A stretch of DNA of 64,000 nucleotides from Inquilinus sp. Marseille-Q2685 (GTDB taxonomy: Bacteria; Pseudomonadota; Alphaproteobacteria; DSM-16000; Inquilinaceae). Position numbers and translations under genes: made by a program. This document shows positions 27,207 to 35,583 of the stretch, one piece after another. Each line of letters opens with the position of its first letter. The first letter of the stretch is position 1. Location: positions 248,001-312,000 of the forward strand of contig NZ_CAKAKL010000001.1 in the NCBI RefSeq assembly GCF_916619195.1, read 5' to 3'. The notes under the pieces were generated by a model. It worked only from the letters and a program-made list of their open reading frames with translations, was not told the DNA's origin and did no database searches.

Positions 27207-28287
27207 CGGCGGCTCCCACCAGCCCGCCCTGGCGGTCGAACACCAGGATCTCGACCGCGACGCCGCTGCCCTCGACCACGCCCTGCGCCGTCGCCTGGGC
27301 GCGCCGGGCCACCAGATCGGCCAGCGGGATGCCGGCGCCCGAGGCCAGGTCCAGCACCTGCTTGGCCGTGTTGGCGCGCCGCGCCTGCTCGACCAGCCCG
27401 GCCGGGGCGCCGGCCTCGGCCAGCCGGTCGCCGAGCCAGTCGAAATCCACCTCGCTGCGGCCGGAATGCAGGTCGAGGAAGCCCTGCGCCAGCTTGGTCA
27501 GCTTGCCGAAGCCGCCGCCGATGGTCAGGCGCGGGATCGGGTGCGCCTTCAGGTATTTCAGCAGCCCGCCGGCGAAATCGCCCATGTCCAGCAGCGCCGT
27601 GTCCGGCAGGCCGTAGCGCGCCGCCACCGCGGCCTCGGAGGTCGACCCGGTGCAGCCGGCGACATGGCTCAGTGCCAGCGCCCGGGCGACATCGATGCCG
27701 CGATGGATCGAATGGATCCAGGCGGAGCAGGAGAAGGGCACGACCACGCCGGTGGTGCCCAGCACCGACAGGCCGCCGACGATGCCGAGCCGCGGGTTCC
27801 AGGTCTTCTGCGCCAGCCGCTCGCCGTCCGGGATCGAGATCTCGATCACCACATCGCCGGCATCGCCGTGCTCGGCCGCGATCCGGGCCACGGCTTCGGT
27901 CATCATCCGGCGCGGCACCGGGTTGATCGCCGGCTCGCCGGGCGGCACCGGCAGGCCGGGCAGGGTGACGGTGCCCACGCCCGGGCCGGCCTGGAAGCGC
28001 ACGCCCGTCCCGGCCTCGCCGCGCCGCACCTCGGCGATCACCAGCGCGCCATGGGTCACGTCGGGGTCGTCGCCGGCGTCCTTGACGATGCCGGCGCGCG
28101 CCCAGCCGTCGCCGCGTCCCTCCAGCGCCAGGGCGAAGGCCGGCGTCTCGCCGCGCGGCAGGGTGATCGTCACCGGGTCCGGGAAACGGCCGGTCAGCAG
28201 CGCGGTGTAGGCGGCGGCGGTCGCGGCGGTGGCGCAGGCGCCGGTGGTCCAGCCGCGCCGCAGCGGTCCCTCAGGTTTACGGGCCAT
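27196..28287 (-). CDS. cbiD: Cobalt-precorrin-5B C1-methyltransferase
   Basis: SAM-dependent C-1 methylation in the cobalt-first route, taking the role that CobF has in the classical aerobic pathway. It has 363 residues, normal length. N-terminal LRRGWTTGACATAATAAAY is the hallmark of CbiD. GGLSVLGTTGVVVPFS and GDFAGGLLKYLKAHP are further family motifs. The gene is divergent from cobA with only 49 bases between starts, so both promoters share that gap. Confidence 0.95.
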   Translation of the reverse strand: MARKPEGPLRRGWTTGACATAATAAAYTALLTGRFPDPVTITLPRGETPAFALALEGRGDGWARAGIVKDAGDDPDVTHGALVIAEVRRGEAGTGVRFQAGPGVGTVTLPGLPVPPGEPAINPVPRRMMTEAVARIAAEHGDAGDVVIEISIPDGERLAQKTWNPRLGIVGGLSVLGTTGVVVPFSCSAWIHSIHRGIDVARALALSHVAGCTGSTSEAAVAARYGLPDTALLDMGDFAGGLLKYLKAHPIPRLTIGGGFGKLTKLAQGFLDLHSGRSEVDFDWLGDRLAEAGAPAGLVEQARRANTAKQVLDLASGAGIPLADLVARRAQATAQGVVEGSGVAVEILVFDRQGGLVGAADGW

Positions 28288-28336
28288 ACGGGTTTCGATA
28301 CAGGAAGCGTCGCAAGCTGCCTAGCGGCCTTGCCGC

Positions 28337-29200
28337 ATGGCTTTTAAGGTTCCGGTGATGGTTGATCTTCCTCTGTCCTTTCCGGCCTTCGAGCCAGGCT
28401 GGGTCTGGCTGGTCGGCGCCGGCCCCGGCGATCCCGGCCTTCTGACCCTGCACGCGCTGCATGCGCTGCGCTCGGCCGATGTCGTGGTCTATGACGCGCT
28501 GGTGTCCGACGCGATCATCGGCCTGGCGGCGCCCGGCGCGGTGCTGGAATTCGCCGGCAAGCGCGGCGGCAAGCCGTCGCCGAAGCAGCCCGACATCACC
28601 GCCCGGCTGATCCAGCTGGCCCGGGCCGGCAAGCGGGTGCTGCGCCTGAAGGGCGGCGACCCCTTCGTCTTCGGCCGGGGCGGGGAGGAGGGGCTGGCGC
28701 TGGTCGAGGCCGGCATCCCGTTCCGCATCGTCCCCGGCATCACCGCCGGCGTCGGCGGCCCGGCCTATGCCGGCATCCCGGTGACGCATCGCGACACCAA
28801 CCACGCCGTCACCTTCCTGACCGGCCATGACGCCACCGGGGACGTCACCGCCGGCGTCGCCTGGGACGCGATCGCCCGCGGCTCGCCGGTGATCGTGGTC
28901 TATATGGCGATCAAGCACATCGCCCGGATCGCCGCGCATCTGATCGAGGGCGGCCGGTCGCCCGCCGAACCGGTGGCGGTGATCAGCCGGGCGACGACGC
29001 CGCAGCAGCGGGTGCTGGAGACCACGCTGGCCCGGGCGGCCGAGGATGTCGCGGCCCAGGGCATGGAAGCCCCGGCGGTGGTCGTGGTGGGCGAGGTGGT
29101 GCGGCTGCGCGCGGCGCTCGACTGGCTCGGCGCGCTCGACGGCCGGACCCTGACCCCGGACCCGCTCGGCACCCGCGGGAAGGGCGAGGCGGCCTCGTAG
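28337..29200 (+). CDS. cobA: Uroporphyrinogen-III C-methyltransferase
   Basis: Converts uroporphyrinogen III to precorrin-2, the entry to sirohaem and cobalamin. It has 287 residues with no CysG dehydrogenase/chelatase part. Motifs: VWLVGAGPGDPGLLTL, RLKGGDPFVFGRGGEE, VPGITAGVGGPAYAGIPVTHR and VVYMAIKHI, diagnostic of SUMT. ATG 28337 is used; ATG 28358 would also keep the whole domain and has AAGG upstream. It is separated from cobB by only two bases. Confidence 0.95.
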   Translation: MAFKVPVMVDLPLSFPAFEPGWVWLVGAGPGDPGLLTLHALHALRSADVVVYDALVSDAIIGLAAPGAVLEFAGKRGGKPSPKQPDITARLIQLARAGKRVLRLKGGDPFVFGRGGEEGLALVEAGIPFRIVPGITAGVGGPAYAGIPVTHRDTNHAVTFLTGHDATGDVTAGVAWDAIARGSPVIVVYMAIKHIARIAAHLIEGGRSPAEPVAVISRATTPQQRVLETTLARAAEDVAAQGMEAPAVVVVGEVVRLRAALDWLGALDGRTLTPDPLGTRGKGEAAS

Positions 29201-29202
29201 CC

Positions 29203-29934
29203 ATGAGGGCTTGCCCTGGCCTGATGATCGCGGCCCCGGCCTCCGGCAGCGGCAAGACGGTGGTGACGCTCGGCTTGCTGCGGCATCTGCGCGACCGTGG
29301 AGTCGCCGTGGCCTCGGCCAAGTCCGGCCCCGACTATATCGACCCCGCCTTCCACGCCGCGGCCGGCGGCCGGCCCTGCGTCAACCTCGACGCCTGGGCG
29401 ATGCGGCCGCAGACGCTGGATGCCCTGGCCGCACAGCAGGCCGAGGGGGCGGAACTCCTGGTCGTCGAGGCGGCGATGGGGCTGTTCGACGGCGCGCCCG
29501 GGCCCGGCTCCGTCGGCGACGGCTCGGCCGCCGACCTCGCCGCCCGCTTCGGCTGGCCGGTGATCCTGGTGCTGGACGCCGGCGGCCAGGGCTTCTCCGC
29601 CGCCGCGGTGCTGGCCGGCTTCAAGGCCTTCCGAGAGGACGTCCGGATTGTGGGCGTGATCTTCAACCGGGTCGGCAGCGCCCGGCACGAAACGATCCTG
29701 CGCCGTGCTGCAGATCACGCCGGGCTGCCCGTGCTGGGGCTCGTCCTGCGGCTGCCGGCCCTGGCGCTGCCCTCCCGCCATCTCGGCCTGGTCCAGGCCG
29801 GCGAGCATGCGGCGCTGGAGGCGTTCCTGGCCGCGGCGGGAGAGGCGGTCGGGGCGGGGATGGATGTGGAAAGGCTGCGCCAAGCTTGTTCTGAAGCCCA
29901 GCAAGATATCCTCCCCCCCTGCGGGAGGGGGTAG
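29203..29934 (+). CDS. cobB: Cobyrinate a,c-diamide synthase, N-terminal ATPase domain (gene split by repeat)
   Basis: N-terminal half of CobB/CbiA, which amidates the a and c carboxylates using ATP and glutamine. The 243 residues hold the dethiobiotin-synthetase-like domain with P-loop APASGSGKT (residues about 11-19) and GPDYIDPAFH. Normal CobB is about 430-460 residues in one chain. Here the frame runs into a palindromic repeat and stops at 29932-29934 after ILPPCGRG. The glutaminase half follows in another frame, open right through the repeat. A -1 shift at the seven-C run 29913-29919 would join them into about 479 residues. This may be two polypeptides, a frameshifted gene, a recoding site or a homopolymer sequencing error. 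Confidence 0.88.
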   Translation: MRACPGLMIAAPASGSGKTVVTLGLLRHLRDRGVAVASAKSGPDYIDPAFHAAAGGRPCVNLDAWAMRPQTLDALAAQQAEGAELLVVEAAMGLFDGAPGPGSVGDGSAADLAARFGWPVILVLDAGGQGFSAAAVLAGFKAFREDVRIVGVIFNRVGSARHETILRRAADHAGLPVLGLVLRLPALALPSRHLGLVQAGEHAALEAFLAAAGEAVGAGMDVERLRQACSEAQQDILPPCGRG

Positions 29935-30030
29935 GGGAGGGGGCTCGGGCCGAGAGAACAATTGGGCGGGCCTGCACTCTTCGATCGACAAACCCCCCGC
30001 CGGCCCCCTCCCGCACGGGGAGGGGGAGTG
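29905..30030. repeat. G/C-rich palindromic element inside cobB
   Basis: About 126 bases between the two CobB domains. The left arm CCCCCCCTGCGGGAGGGGG and right arm CCCCCTCCCGCACGGGGAGG pair with each other, and each is itself a hairpin. The inner sequence contains TCGACAAACCCC. The same arms and the same TCGACAAACCCC occur in the element inside cobN (about 45214-45342), so they are one family. Boundaries are approximate. A length not divisible by three would explain the frame change. Confidence 0.8.
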
Positions 30031-30038
30031 TTGAGAGA

Positions 30039-30641
30039 TTGGCCTTGCCATCCCTCGGCCAGCGCATCGCCGTGGCCCGGGACATGGCCTTCGGCTTCGC
30101 CTATCCCCATCTCCTGGCCGCCTGGCGTGAGGCGGGGGCGGAGATCCTGCCGTTCTCGCCGCTGGCCGACGAGGCGCCGGATCGCTCCGCCGACGCCGTG
30201 TACCTCCCCGGCGGTTATCCCGAGCTCCAGGCCGGTCGCCTCGCGGCCAACCGCCGCTTCCTCGACGGGCTGCGCACGGCGGCGGGGCAGGGCCGGACGG
30301 TCTCCGGCGAATGCGGCGGCTACATGGTGCTCGCCCCCGGCCTCACCGATGCCGAGGGGAACCGCCACGCCATGGCCGAGCTGCTGCCGGTCGAGACCTC
30401 CTTCGCCGAGCGCCGGCTGCATCTCGGCTATCGCCATGCCGTCCTGGCCGCCGCGATGCCGCTCGGCGCCGTCGGCACCGTCTGGCGCGGCCACGAGTTC
30501 CACTACGCCTCGATCCTGTCCGAAGGGCCGGGCGAGGCGCTGTTCGAGGCCTGGGACGCGGAGGGCGCGCCGCTCGGCCCGATGGGCCGGCGCGCCGGCT
30601 CGGTCTTCGGCTCCTTCTTCCACCTGATCGACCGGGCATGA
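30039..30641 (+). CDS. cobB: Cobyrinate a,c-diamide synthase, C-terminal glutaminase domain (gene split by repeat)
   Basis: The type I glutamine amidotransferase half of CobB, 200 residues. LGQRIAVARDMAFGFAYPHLL is the usual start of this domain. YLPGGYPEL follows, then the nucleophile Cys in SGECGGYMVL and the late GHEFHYAS. The first start after the repeat is TTG 30039, with GGGGGAG (30022-30028, right end of the repeat) about 10 bases upstream, so independent translation is possible. The frame is open leftward to 29895 without a stop. The catalytic residues look intact, which argues against long decay. The stop overlaps the cobC ATG. Confidence 0.88.
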   Translation: MALPSLGQRIAVARDMAFGFAYPHLLAAWREAGAEILPFSPLADEAPDRSADAVYLPGGYPELQAGRLAANRRFLDGLRTAAGQGRTVSGECGGYMVLAPGLTDAEGNRHAMAELLPVETSFAERRLHLGYRHAVLAAAMPLGAVGTVWRGHEFHYASILSEGPGEALFEAWDAEGAPLGPMGRRAGSVFGSFFHLIDRA

Positions 30642-31624
30642 GCATGGTTCCGCATGGCGGCGATCTGGCCGCGGCCGAGGCCCGCTGGGGCCGCCCCGCC
30701 CAGGGCTGGCTGGATCTCTCCACCGGCATCAATCCGATGCCCTATCCGGTCCGTGCGATCGACCCCGCTGCGTGGCACCGGCTGCCGCAGCACGACCGGC
30801 TGCACCGGCTGCTGGAGATCGCCCGGGCCTGCTACGGCGCCCCGGCCGGCACGCCGATCATCGCCGCGCCGGGCACCCAGATCCTGATCCAGCTGCTGCC
30901 CCGGCTGCGTCCCGGTGCCCGGGTGGCGATCCTCGGCCCGACCTATGGCGAGCATGCCGCCTGCTGGGCCGCGGAGGGCGCGGCGGTGGCCACCGTCGGC
31001 TCGCTGGAGGAGGCCGCGGCCGCCGAAGTCGTCGTGCTGGTCAACCCGAACAATCCGGACGGCCGGATCGTCGATTCCGCACGCCTGCGGGCCCTGGCCG
31101 ATGACCTGGCGCCGCGCGGCGGCCTGCTGGTGGTCGACGAAGCCTTCGCCGAGGTGACGCCATGGGCCAGCGTCGCGGCCGAGGCCGGACGCCCCGGCCT
31201 GCTGATTCTCCGATCGTTCGGTAAATTCTTCGGCCTGGCCGGCATCCGCCTCGGCTTCGCCCTCGGCGCTTCGGCAGAGATCGACCGGCTGGCGCGATGG
31301 CTCGGCCCCTGGGCGGTGCCGGGACCGGCGATCGAGATCGGCATCGCCGCGCTGTCGGACCGGGGCTGGCAAGACGAGACCCGGGCGCGCCTGTCCGCCG
31401 CTGCCGATCGGCTCACCGGCCTGCTCGCCGCCCATGGCTTCGCCGACCGCGGCGGCACCGACCTGTTCCGGCTGGTGGAGCATCCGCAGGCGGCGAGGGT
31501 CTGGGACCGGCTCGGCCGCGCCGGCATCCTGGTCCGGCCCTTCCCGGCCCGTCCACCGCTGCTGCGCTTCGGCCTGCCGGGGGGCGAGGAGGGCTTCGCC
31601 CGCCTCGCCGCCGCCCTCGGCTAG
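30638..31624 (+). CDS. cobC: Threonine-phosphate decarboxylase / CobC-type aminotransferase
   Basis: PLP enzyme that supplies the (R)-1-amino-2-propanol phosphate arm for cobinamide, 328 residues. Fold type I features: PHGGDLAAAEARWG and DLSTGINPMPYP at the N terminus, LVNPNNPDGRIV, VVDEAFAEVTP, and SFGKFFGLAGIRLGF containing the PLP lysine. ATG 30638 overlaps the cobB stop. The longer frame upstream is shadow sequence of cobB. Last gene of the cobA-cobB-cobC group; it overlaps a convergent gene by four bases. Confidence 0.93.
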   Translation: MSMVPHGGDLAAAEARWGRPAQGWLDLSTGINPMPYPVRAIDPAAWHRLPQHDRLHRLLEIARACYGAPAGTPIIAAPGTQILIQLLPRLRPGARVAILGPTYGEHAACWAAEGAAVATVGSLEEAAAAEVVVLVNPNNPDGRIVDSARLRALADDLAPRGGLLVVDEAFAEVTPWASVAAEAGRPGLLILRSFGKFFGLAGIRLGFALGASAEIDRLARWLGPWAVPGPAIEIGIAALSDRGWQDETRARLSAAADRLTGLLAAHGFADRGGTDLFRLVEHPQAARVWDRLGRAGILVRPFPARPPLLRFGLPGGEEGFARLAAALG

Positions 31625-32139
31625 GATCCCGTCTCGGGCCGCGGCCAGGCGTTGCGGGCCCAGTTGCTGACATAGGAGGCCAGGACCAGCGAGACGCCGG
31701 TGCCGATCCAGGTCGACTGGCCCCGCAGGTGGAACCAGATGACGAAGGCGGCGAGGCCGGCCGAAGCTGCGAAGAGGAACAGCGCGGGCAGGCGGCTGCC
31801 GACCTGGATGTCGGCGGAGGCGGACATCTCGGTGCCTGGGCCGGTCAGCCGCGTCGTCCGGCGCGGTTCGCTCTCCTGCAGCTCGACCGTCACTCGGCCT
31901 CTTCGCGCACCGGCCCTCCGGCGGCCGCGGCCCGAGGTGATCGAGACCAGGATCATCGACCCGACCATCGCGGCCACCGCCCAGTCGAAGGCGATCACCA
32001 TGACCAGCGCGGTCGACGGGCGATGCTCGGTCCACCAGAGATGCCGCGCCAGCAGGAACAGCAGGATCGCGCCGACGGTGAACATGCTGCCGACCAGCAG
32101 CATCGTGGAGGGCATGCGGGGTTTCGTTCGCTTCGGCAT
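31621..32139 (-). CDS. Hypothetical membrane protein (172 aa)
   Basis: Not recognised as a named family. Two hydrophobic segments near the N terminus (about 12-32 and 42-65) are followed by an Arg-rich cytoplasmic-looking stretch (GRGRRRAGARRGR). Two more hydrophobic segments near the C terminus (about 117-135 and 142-160) end in a short polar tail. This suggests a four-helix membrane protein with a basic loop. It lies between cobC and livK, on the opposite strand to both, with no functional hint from its neighbours. Confidence 0.65.
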   Translation of the reverse strand: MPKRTKPRMPSTMLLVGSMFTVGAILLFLLARHLWWTEHRPSTALVMVIAFDWAVAAMVGSMILVSITSGRGRRRAGARRGRVTVELQESEPRRTTRLTGPGTEMSASADIQVGSRLPALFLFAASAGLAAFVIWFHLRGQSTWIGTGVSLVLASYVSNWARNAWPRPETGS

Positions 32140-32309
32140 GCTGCGACCATAGTCCTGCCGGCCGCCGGTGCAACCCGGCCTGAATCTGTTTTAACCTTAA
32201 AGCATTTCGTGATTACATGGATCCCAATCGCTTCCGCCCGACGGAGGCGCGTGAAAGACTGGCGGCCGGCGGCTATGGTCGGCGTCCGACAAGAAACGGG
32301 GAGAGCATC

Positions 32310-33482
32310 ATGGCGAGACGCGTTCCGGCCCTGCTGGCGGCCGCACTGATGGCGACGGTGCCGCTCGCGGCGCAGGCCGAGGAGGGCAAGCTCAAGGTCG
32401 GCTTCATGGCCACGCTTTCCGGCCCGCCGGCGGCGCTGGGCCAGCACATGCGCGACGGCTTTCAGCTCGGGGTCAAGGAGTTGGGCGGTACGCTCGGCGG
32501 CCTGCCGACCGAGGTGGTGGTCGAGGATGACGAGCTGAAGCCCGACATCGCCGTCAACAAGGTCCGCAAGCTCTTGGAGAGCGACCAGGTCGACATCGTC
32601 GTCGGCGTCGTCTTCTCCAATGTCATGATGGCGATCGCTAAGCCGGTGACCGGCGCCGGGAAGATCCTGATCAGCCCGAACGCCGGGCCGTCGCCCCTGG
32701 CCGGCAAGGGCTGCAGCCCGTATTTCTTCTCGGTCTCCTATCAGAACGACCAGAACCACGAGGTCATGGGCAAGTACGCCCAGGACAAGGGCTGGGCCAA
32801 GGTGGCGCTGATCGCCCCGAACTACCAGGCCGGCAAGGACGCGCTGGCCGGCTTCAAGCGCCACTACAAGGGCGAGGTGGTCGAGGAGATCTACACCCAG
32901 GTCAACCAGCAGGATTTCTCGGCCGAGCTGGCGAAGATCGCGGCGGCCGAGCCGCAGGCGGTGTTCGTGTTCATGCCCGGAGGCTCCGGCGTCAACCTGG
33001 TGCGGCAGTACCGCCAGGCCGGCCTGGCCGAGCGCATCCCGTTCCTGTCTGCCTTCACCGTCGACGAGACCACGCTGCCGGCCACCAAGGACGCGGCGCT
33101 GGGCCTGTTCGCGGGCGCGCAATGGGCGCCGAACCTCGACAATGCCGCCAACAAGGCCTTCGTCGCCGCCTTCGAGAAGGAATACGGCTACGAGCCGGCG
33201 CTCTACGCCGCCAACGGCTACGACGCCGCCAAGCTGATCGACGCCGCGATCCGCCAGGCCGGCGGCAAGACCGACGCGGAGACGCTGAAGACGGCGATCC
33301 GCGAGGCGAAATGGACCAGCGTCCGCGGCGACTTCGCCTGGAACAAGAACAACTTCCCGGTCCAGGACTTCTACCTGACCGAGGTGGTGAAGCGCGACGA
33401 CGGCAAGATCGTCACCAGCCGGGTCGAGACCGTGTTCCCGGACTACGGCGACGCCTACGCCGACCAGTGCTCGATGGATTGA
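32310..33482 (+). CDS. livK: Branched-chain amino acid-type ABC transporter substrate-binding protein
   Basis: Periplasmic type I binding protein of 390 residues. The signal peptide MARRVPALLAAALMATVPLAAQA has a clear cleavage site after AQA. KVGFMATLSGPPAALGQHM is the family opening. ATG 32310 is chosen because it begins the signal peptide and follows GGGGAGAG. The open frame continues upstream without merit. The ligand is not predictable beyond amino acid, amide or aromatic acid. It heads a livK-H-M-G-F operon, separated from livH by a repeat. Confidence 0.92.
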   Translation: MARRVPALLAAALMATVPLAAQAEEGKLKVGFMATLSGPPAALGQHMRDGFQLGVKELGGTLGGLPTEVVVEDDELKPDIAVNKVRKLLESDQVDIVVGVVFSNVMMAIAKPVTGAGKILISPNAGPSPLAGKGCSPYFFSVSYQNDQNHEVMGKYAQDKGWAKVALIAPNYQAGKDALAGFKRHYKGEVVEEIYTQVNQQDFSAELAKIAAAEPQAVFVFMPGGSGVNLVRQYRQAGLAERIPFLSAFTVDETTLPATKDAALGLFAGAQWAPNLDNAANKAFVAAFEKEYGYEPALYAANGYDAAKLIDAAIRQAGGKTDAETLKTAIREAKWTSVRGDFAWNKNNFPVQDFYLTEVVKRDDGKIVTSRVETVFPDYGDAYADQCSMD

Positions 33483-33525
33483 GGCAGGGACAGCGGGCCG
33501 GTTCGTGATGGCGAGACCCTGCCAG

Positions 33526-33655
33526 CCCTCACCCGGACGTCCTGGCGGACATCCGACCTCTCCCGCCACGCGGGAGAGGCAAAAGGGGGTGCATGAATCT
33601 TTACCTCTCCCGTTTACGGGAGAGGTCGGGCTCGCGCAGCGAGACCGGGTGAGGG
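33526..33655. repeat. Composite inverted-repeat element between livK and livH
   Basis: Outer arms CCCTCACCCGG (33526) and CCGGGTGAGGG (33645) are exact reverse complements. Two inner hairpins are each built on ACCTCTCCC...GGGAGAGG. Same outer-arm plan as the elements at 44442, 49147 and 50789 but with different inner sequence. It may attenuate livH relative to livK, as hairpins after binding-protein genes often do (inference). Confidence 0.85.
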
Positions 33656-33686
33656 GCGGCGCGGCGATGCCGCGCCAGGCGAAGCC

Positions 33687-34610
33687 ATGAGCACCACCCT
33701 CCTGGTCGTCCAGGCCCTGAACGGGCTGCAGCTCGGCGTGCTGCTGTTCCTGATCGCGGCCGGGCTGACGCTGGTCTTCGGGGTGATGGACTTCATCAAC
33801 CTGGCGCATGGCGTGCAGTACATGCTGGGCGCCTATTTCGCCGTCGCCTTCTACGGCCTGACCGGCCACTTCCTGCTGGCCCTGCTGCTGGCACTGGCGG
33901 CGGCGCTGCTGCTCGGCCTGCTGCTCGAGGTGCTGGTGTTCCGACATCTCTACGGCCGCAGCCATCTCGACCAGGTGCTGGCGACCTTCGGGTTGATCCT
34001 GTTCTTCAACGAGGCGGTGCGGGCGATCTGGGGCTCGTCGCCGCTGAGCTACCCGATGCCGGAGGCGCTGTCGGGGTCGATCGCGCTGATACCGGGGCTG
34101 CTGTACCCAGTCTACCGGCTGGTGGTGCTGGCGGCGGGCCTCGGCGTCGCGCTGCTGCTGTGGGTCCTGATCGCGCGCACCCGGATCGGCATGCGGGTCA
34201 GGGCCGGGGCCAGCAACGCCGACATGGTCTCGGCGCTGGGCGTCAACATCCGCCGGCTGTTCATGATCGTGTTCGGCGTCGGCACCATGCTGGCGGGCTT
34301 CGCCGGTGCCCTGGCAGGGCCGATCTTCGCGGTCGAGCCGAACATGGGCGACAACTTCCTGATCCTCGCCTTCGTCGTCATCGTCATCGGCGGCATCGGC
34401 TCGATCAAGGGCGCCTTCATGGCCTCGCTGCTGGTCGGGCTGGTCGACACGCTCGGCCGGTCCTTCGCCACCGACCTGTTCCGCCTGGTGCTGGCGCCCG
34501 CCGCGGCCAACCAGGTCGGGCCGGCGCTGGCCTCGATGCTGATCTACCTCCTGATGGCCGCGATCCTGTTCTGGCGCCCGGCCGGGCTGTTCCCCGCCCA
34601 TGGCCAGTGA
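33687..34610 (+). CDS. livH: Branched-chain amino acid-type ABC permease LivH
   Basis: Inner-membrane channel subunit, 307 residues with about eight hydrophobic segments. GVMDFINLAHGVQYMLGAY is the characteristic LivH motif, and VIVIGGIGSIKGAFMASLLVG near the C terminus contacts the ATPase. ATG 33687 is 32 bases after the repeat; no strong Shine-Dalgarno is seen. The 3' end overlaps livM by 11 bases. Confidence 0.94.
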   Translation: MSTTLLVVQALNGLQLGVLLFLIAAGLTLVFGVMDFINLAHGVQYMLGAYFAVAFYGLTGHFLLALLLALAAALLLGLLLEVLVFRHLYGRSHLDQVLATFGLILFFNEAVRAIWGSSPLSYPMPEALSGSIALIPGLLYPVYRLVVLAAGLGVALLLWVLIARTRIGMRVRAGASNADMVSALGVNIRRLFMIVFGVGTMLAGFAGALAGPIFAVEPNMGDNFLILAFVVIVIGGIGSIKGAFMASLLVGLVDTLGRSFATDLFRLVLAPAAANQVGPALASMLIYLLMAAILFWRPAGLFPAHGQ

Positions 34611-35583
34611 CGCGATGACCGGGGCAACGATCTCGCCCCCCTCCGCGCTGCGCTCGGCCTGGCCGGCGCTGCTGATCTTCGCCGTGCTGGCGCTGGTGCC
34701 GGTGGTGGCGCCGCTGCTCGGCGGCGGCAGTTATCCGCTGACCGTCGCCGGCCGGATCATGATCTTCGCCATCGCCGCGGTCAGCCTCGACCTGATCCTC
34801 GGCTATGGCGGGCTGGTGTCCTTCGGCCATGCCGCCTTCATCGGCCTCGGCGCCTATGCCGTCGGCATCCTGATGGATTCGGGGTGGGAGGAGGGGCTGC
34901 TGCTGTTCCCGGCCGCGATGCTGGCCGCCGCGCTCTTCGCACTCCTGACCGGCGCGGTGTCGCTGAAGACCCGCGGCGTGCACTACATCATGATCACGCT
35001 GGCGTTCGGGCAGATGGCGTATTTCACGATGACCAGCCTGTCCGCCTATGGCGGAGACGATGGGCTGACGCTGTGGTCGCGTCCGCTGGTCACCGGCTTC
35101 GATTGGCTGAACGACCGGTCAGCCTTCTACTATGCGGTGCTGCTCCTGCTGGTCGCCGCCTGGGCGCTGTGCCGCGCCGTCACCCGGTCGCGCTTCGGCC
35201 GGGTGCTGCGCGGCTGCCGCGAGGACGAGGAGCGGATGCGGGCTTTGGGCTACGATCCCTTCGCCTACCGCTTGGCCGCCACGGTCATCGCCGGCGCCAT
35301 CGCCGGCCTGGCCGGGGCGCTGCTGGCGGTCCAGGCGGAGTTCGTCAGCCCGGCCTACATGTCCTGGCAGCGCTCGGGCGAGCTGATCGTGATGGTGGTG
35401 CTGGGCGGCATCGGCAGCCTGCACGGCGCCATCGTCGGCGCCGCCGCCTTCCTGCTGGCGGAGGAACTGCTGTCCGGCGTCACCGAGCATTGGCGGCTGA
35501 TCTTCGGGCCGCTCCTGATCCTGGTGGTGCTGTTCCTGCGCGGCGGGCTGGGCGGTCTGCTCGGGAAGGTCCGGCATGACTGA
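34600..35583 (+). CDS. livM: Branched-chain amino acid-type ABC permease LivM
   Basis: Partner channel subunit, 327 residues. Family motifs: SLDLILGYGGLVSFGHAAF, LKTRGVHYIMITLAFGQM and VLGGIGSLHGAIVGAAAF. ATG 34600 overlaps livH; ATG 34615 is an equally workable start that shortens the polar N terminus by five residues. The stop overlaps the livG start. Confidence 0.94.
   Translation: MASDAMTGATISPPSALRSAWPALLIFAVLALVPVVAPLLGGGSYPLTVAGRIMIFAIAAVSLDLILGYGGLVSFGHAAFIGLGAYAVGILMDSGWEEGLLLFPAAMLAAALFALLTGAVSLKTRGVHYIMITLAFGQMAYFTMTSLSAYGGDDGLTLWSRPLVTGFDWLNDRSAFYYAVLLLLVAAWALCRAVTRSRFGRVLRGCREDEERMRALGYDPFAYRLAATVIAGAIAGLAGALLAVQAEFVSPAYMSWQRSGELIVMVVLGGIGSLHGAIVGAAAFLLAEELLSGVTEHWRLIFGPLLILVVLFLRGGLGGLLGKVRHD

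Noticed and set aside
29211-29894. Open frame in the second reading frame across the N-terminal cobB half, as evidence of an overlapping gene
   Set aside because: It is Arg/Pro/Gly shadow sequence of cobB; only the part after 29895 matters, as the upstream end of the glutaminase frame.
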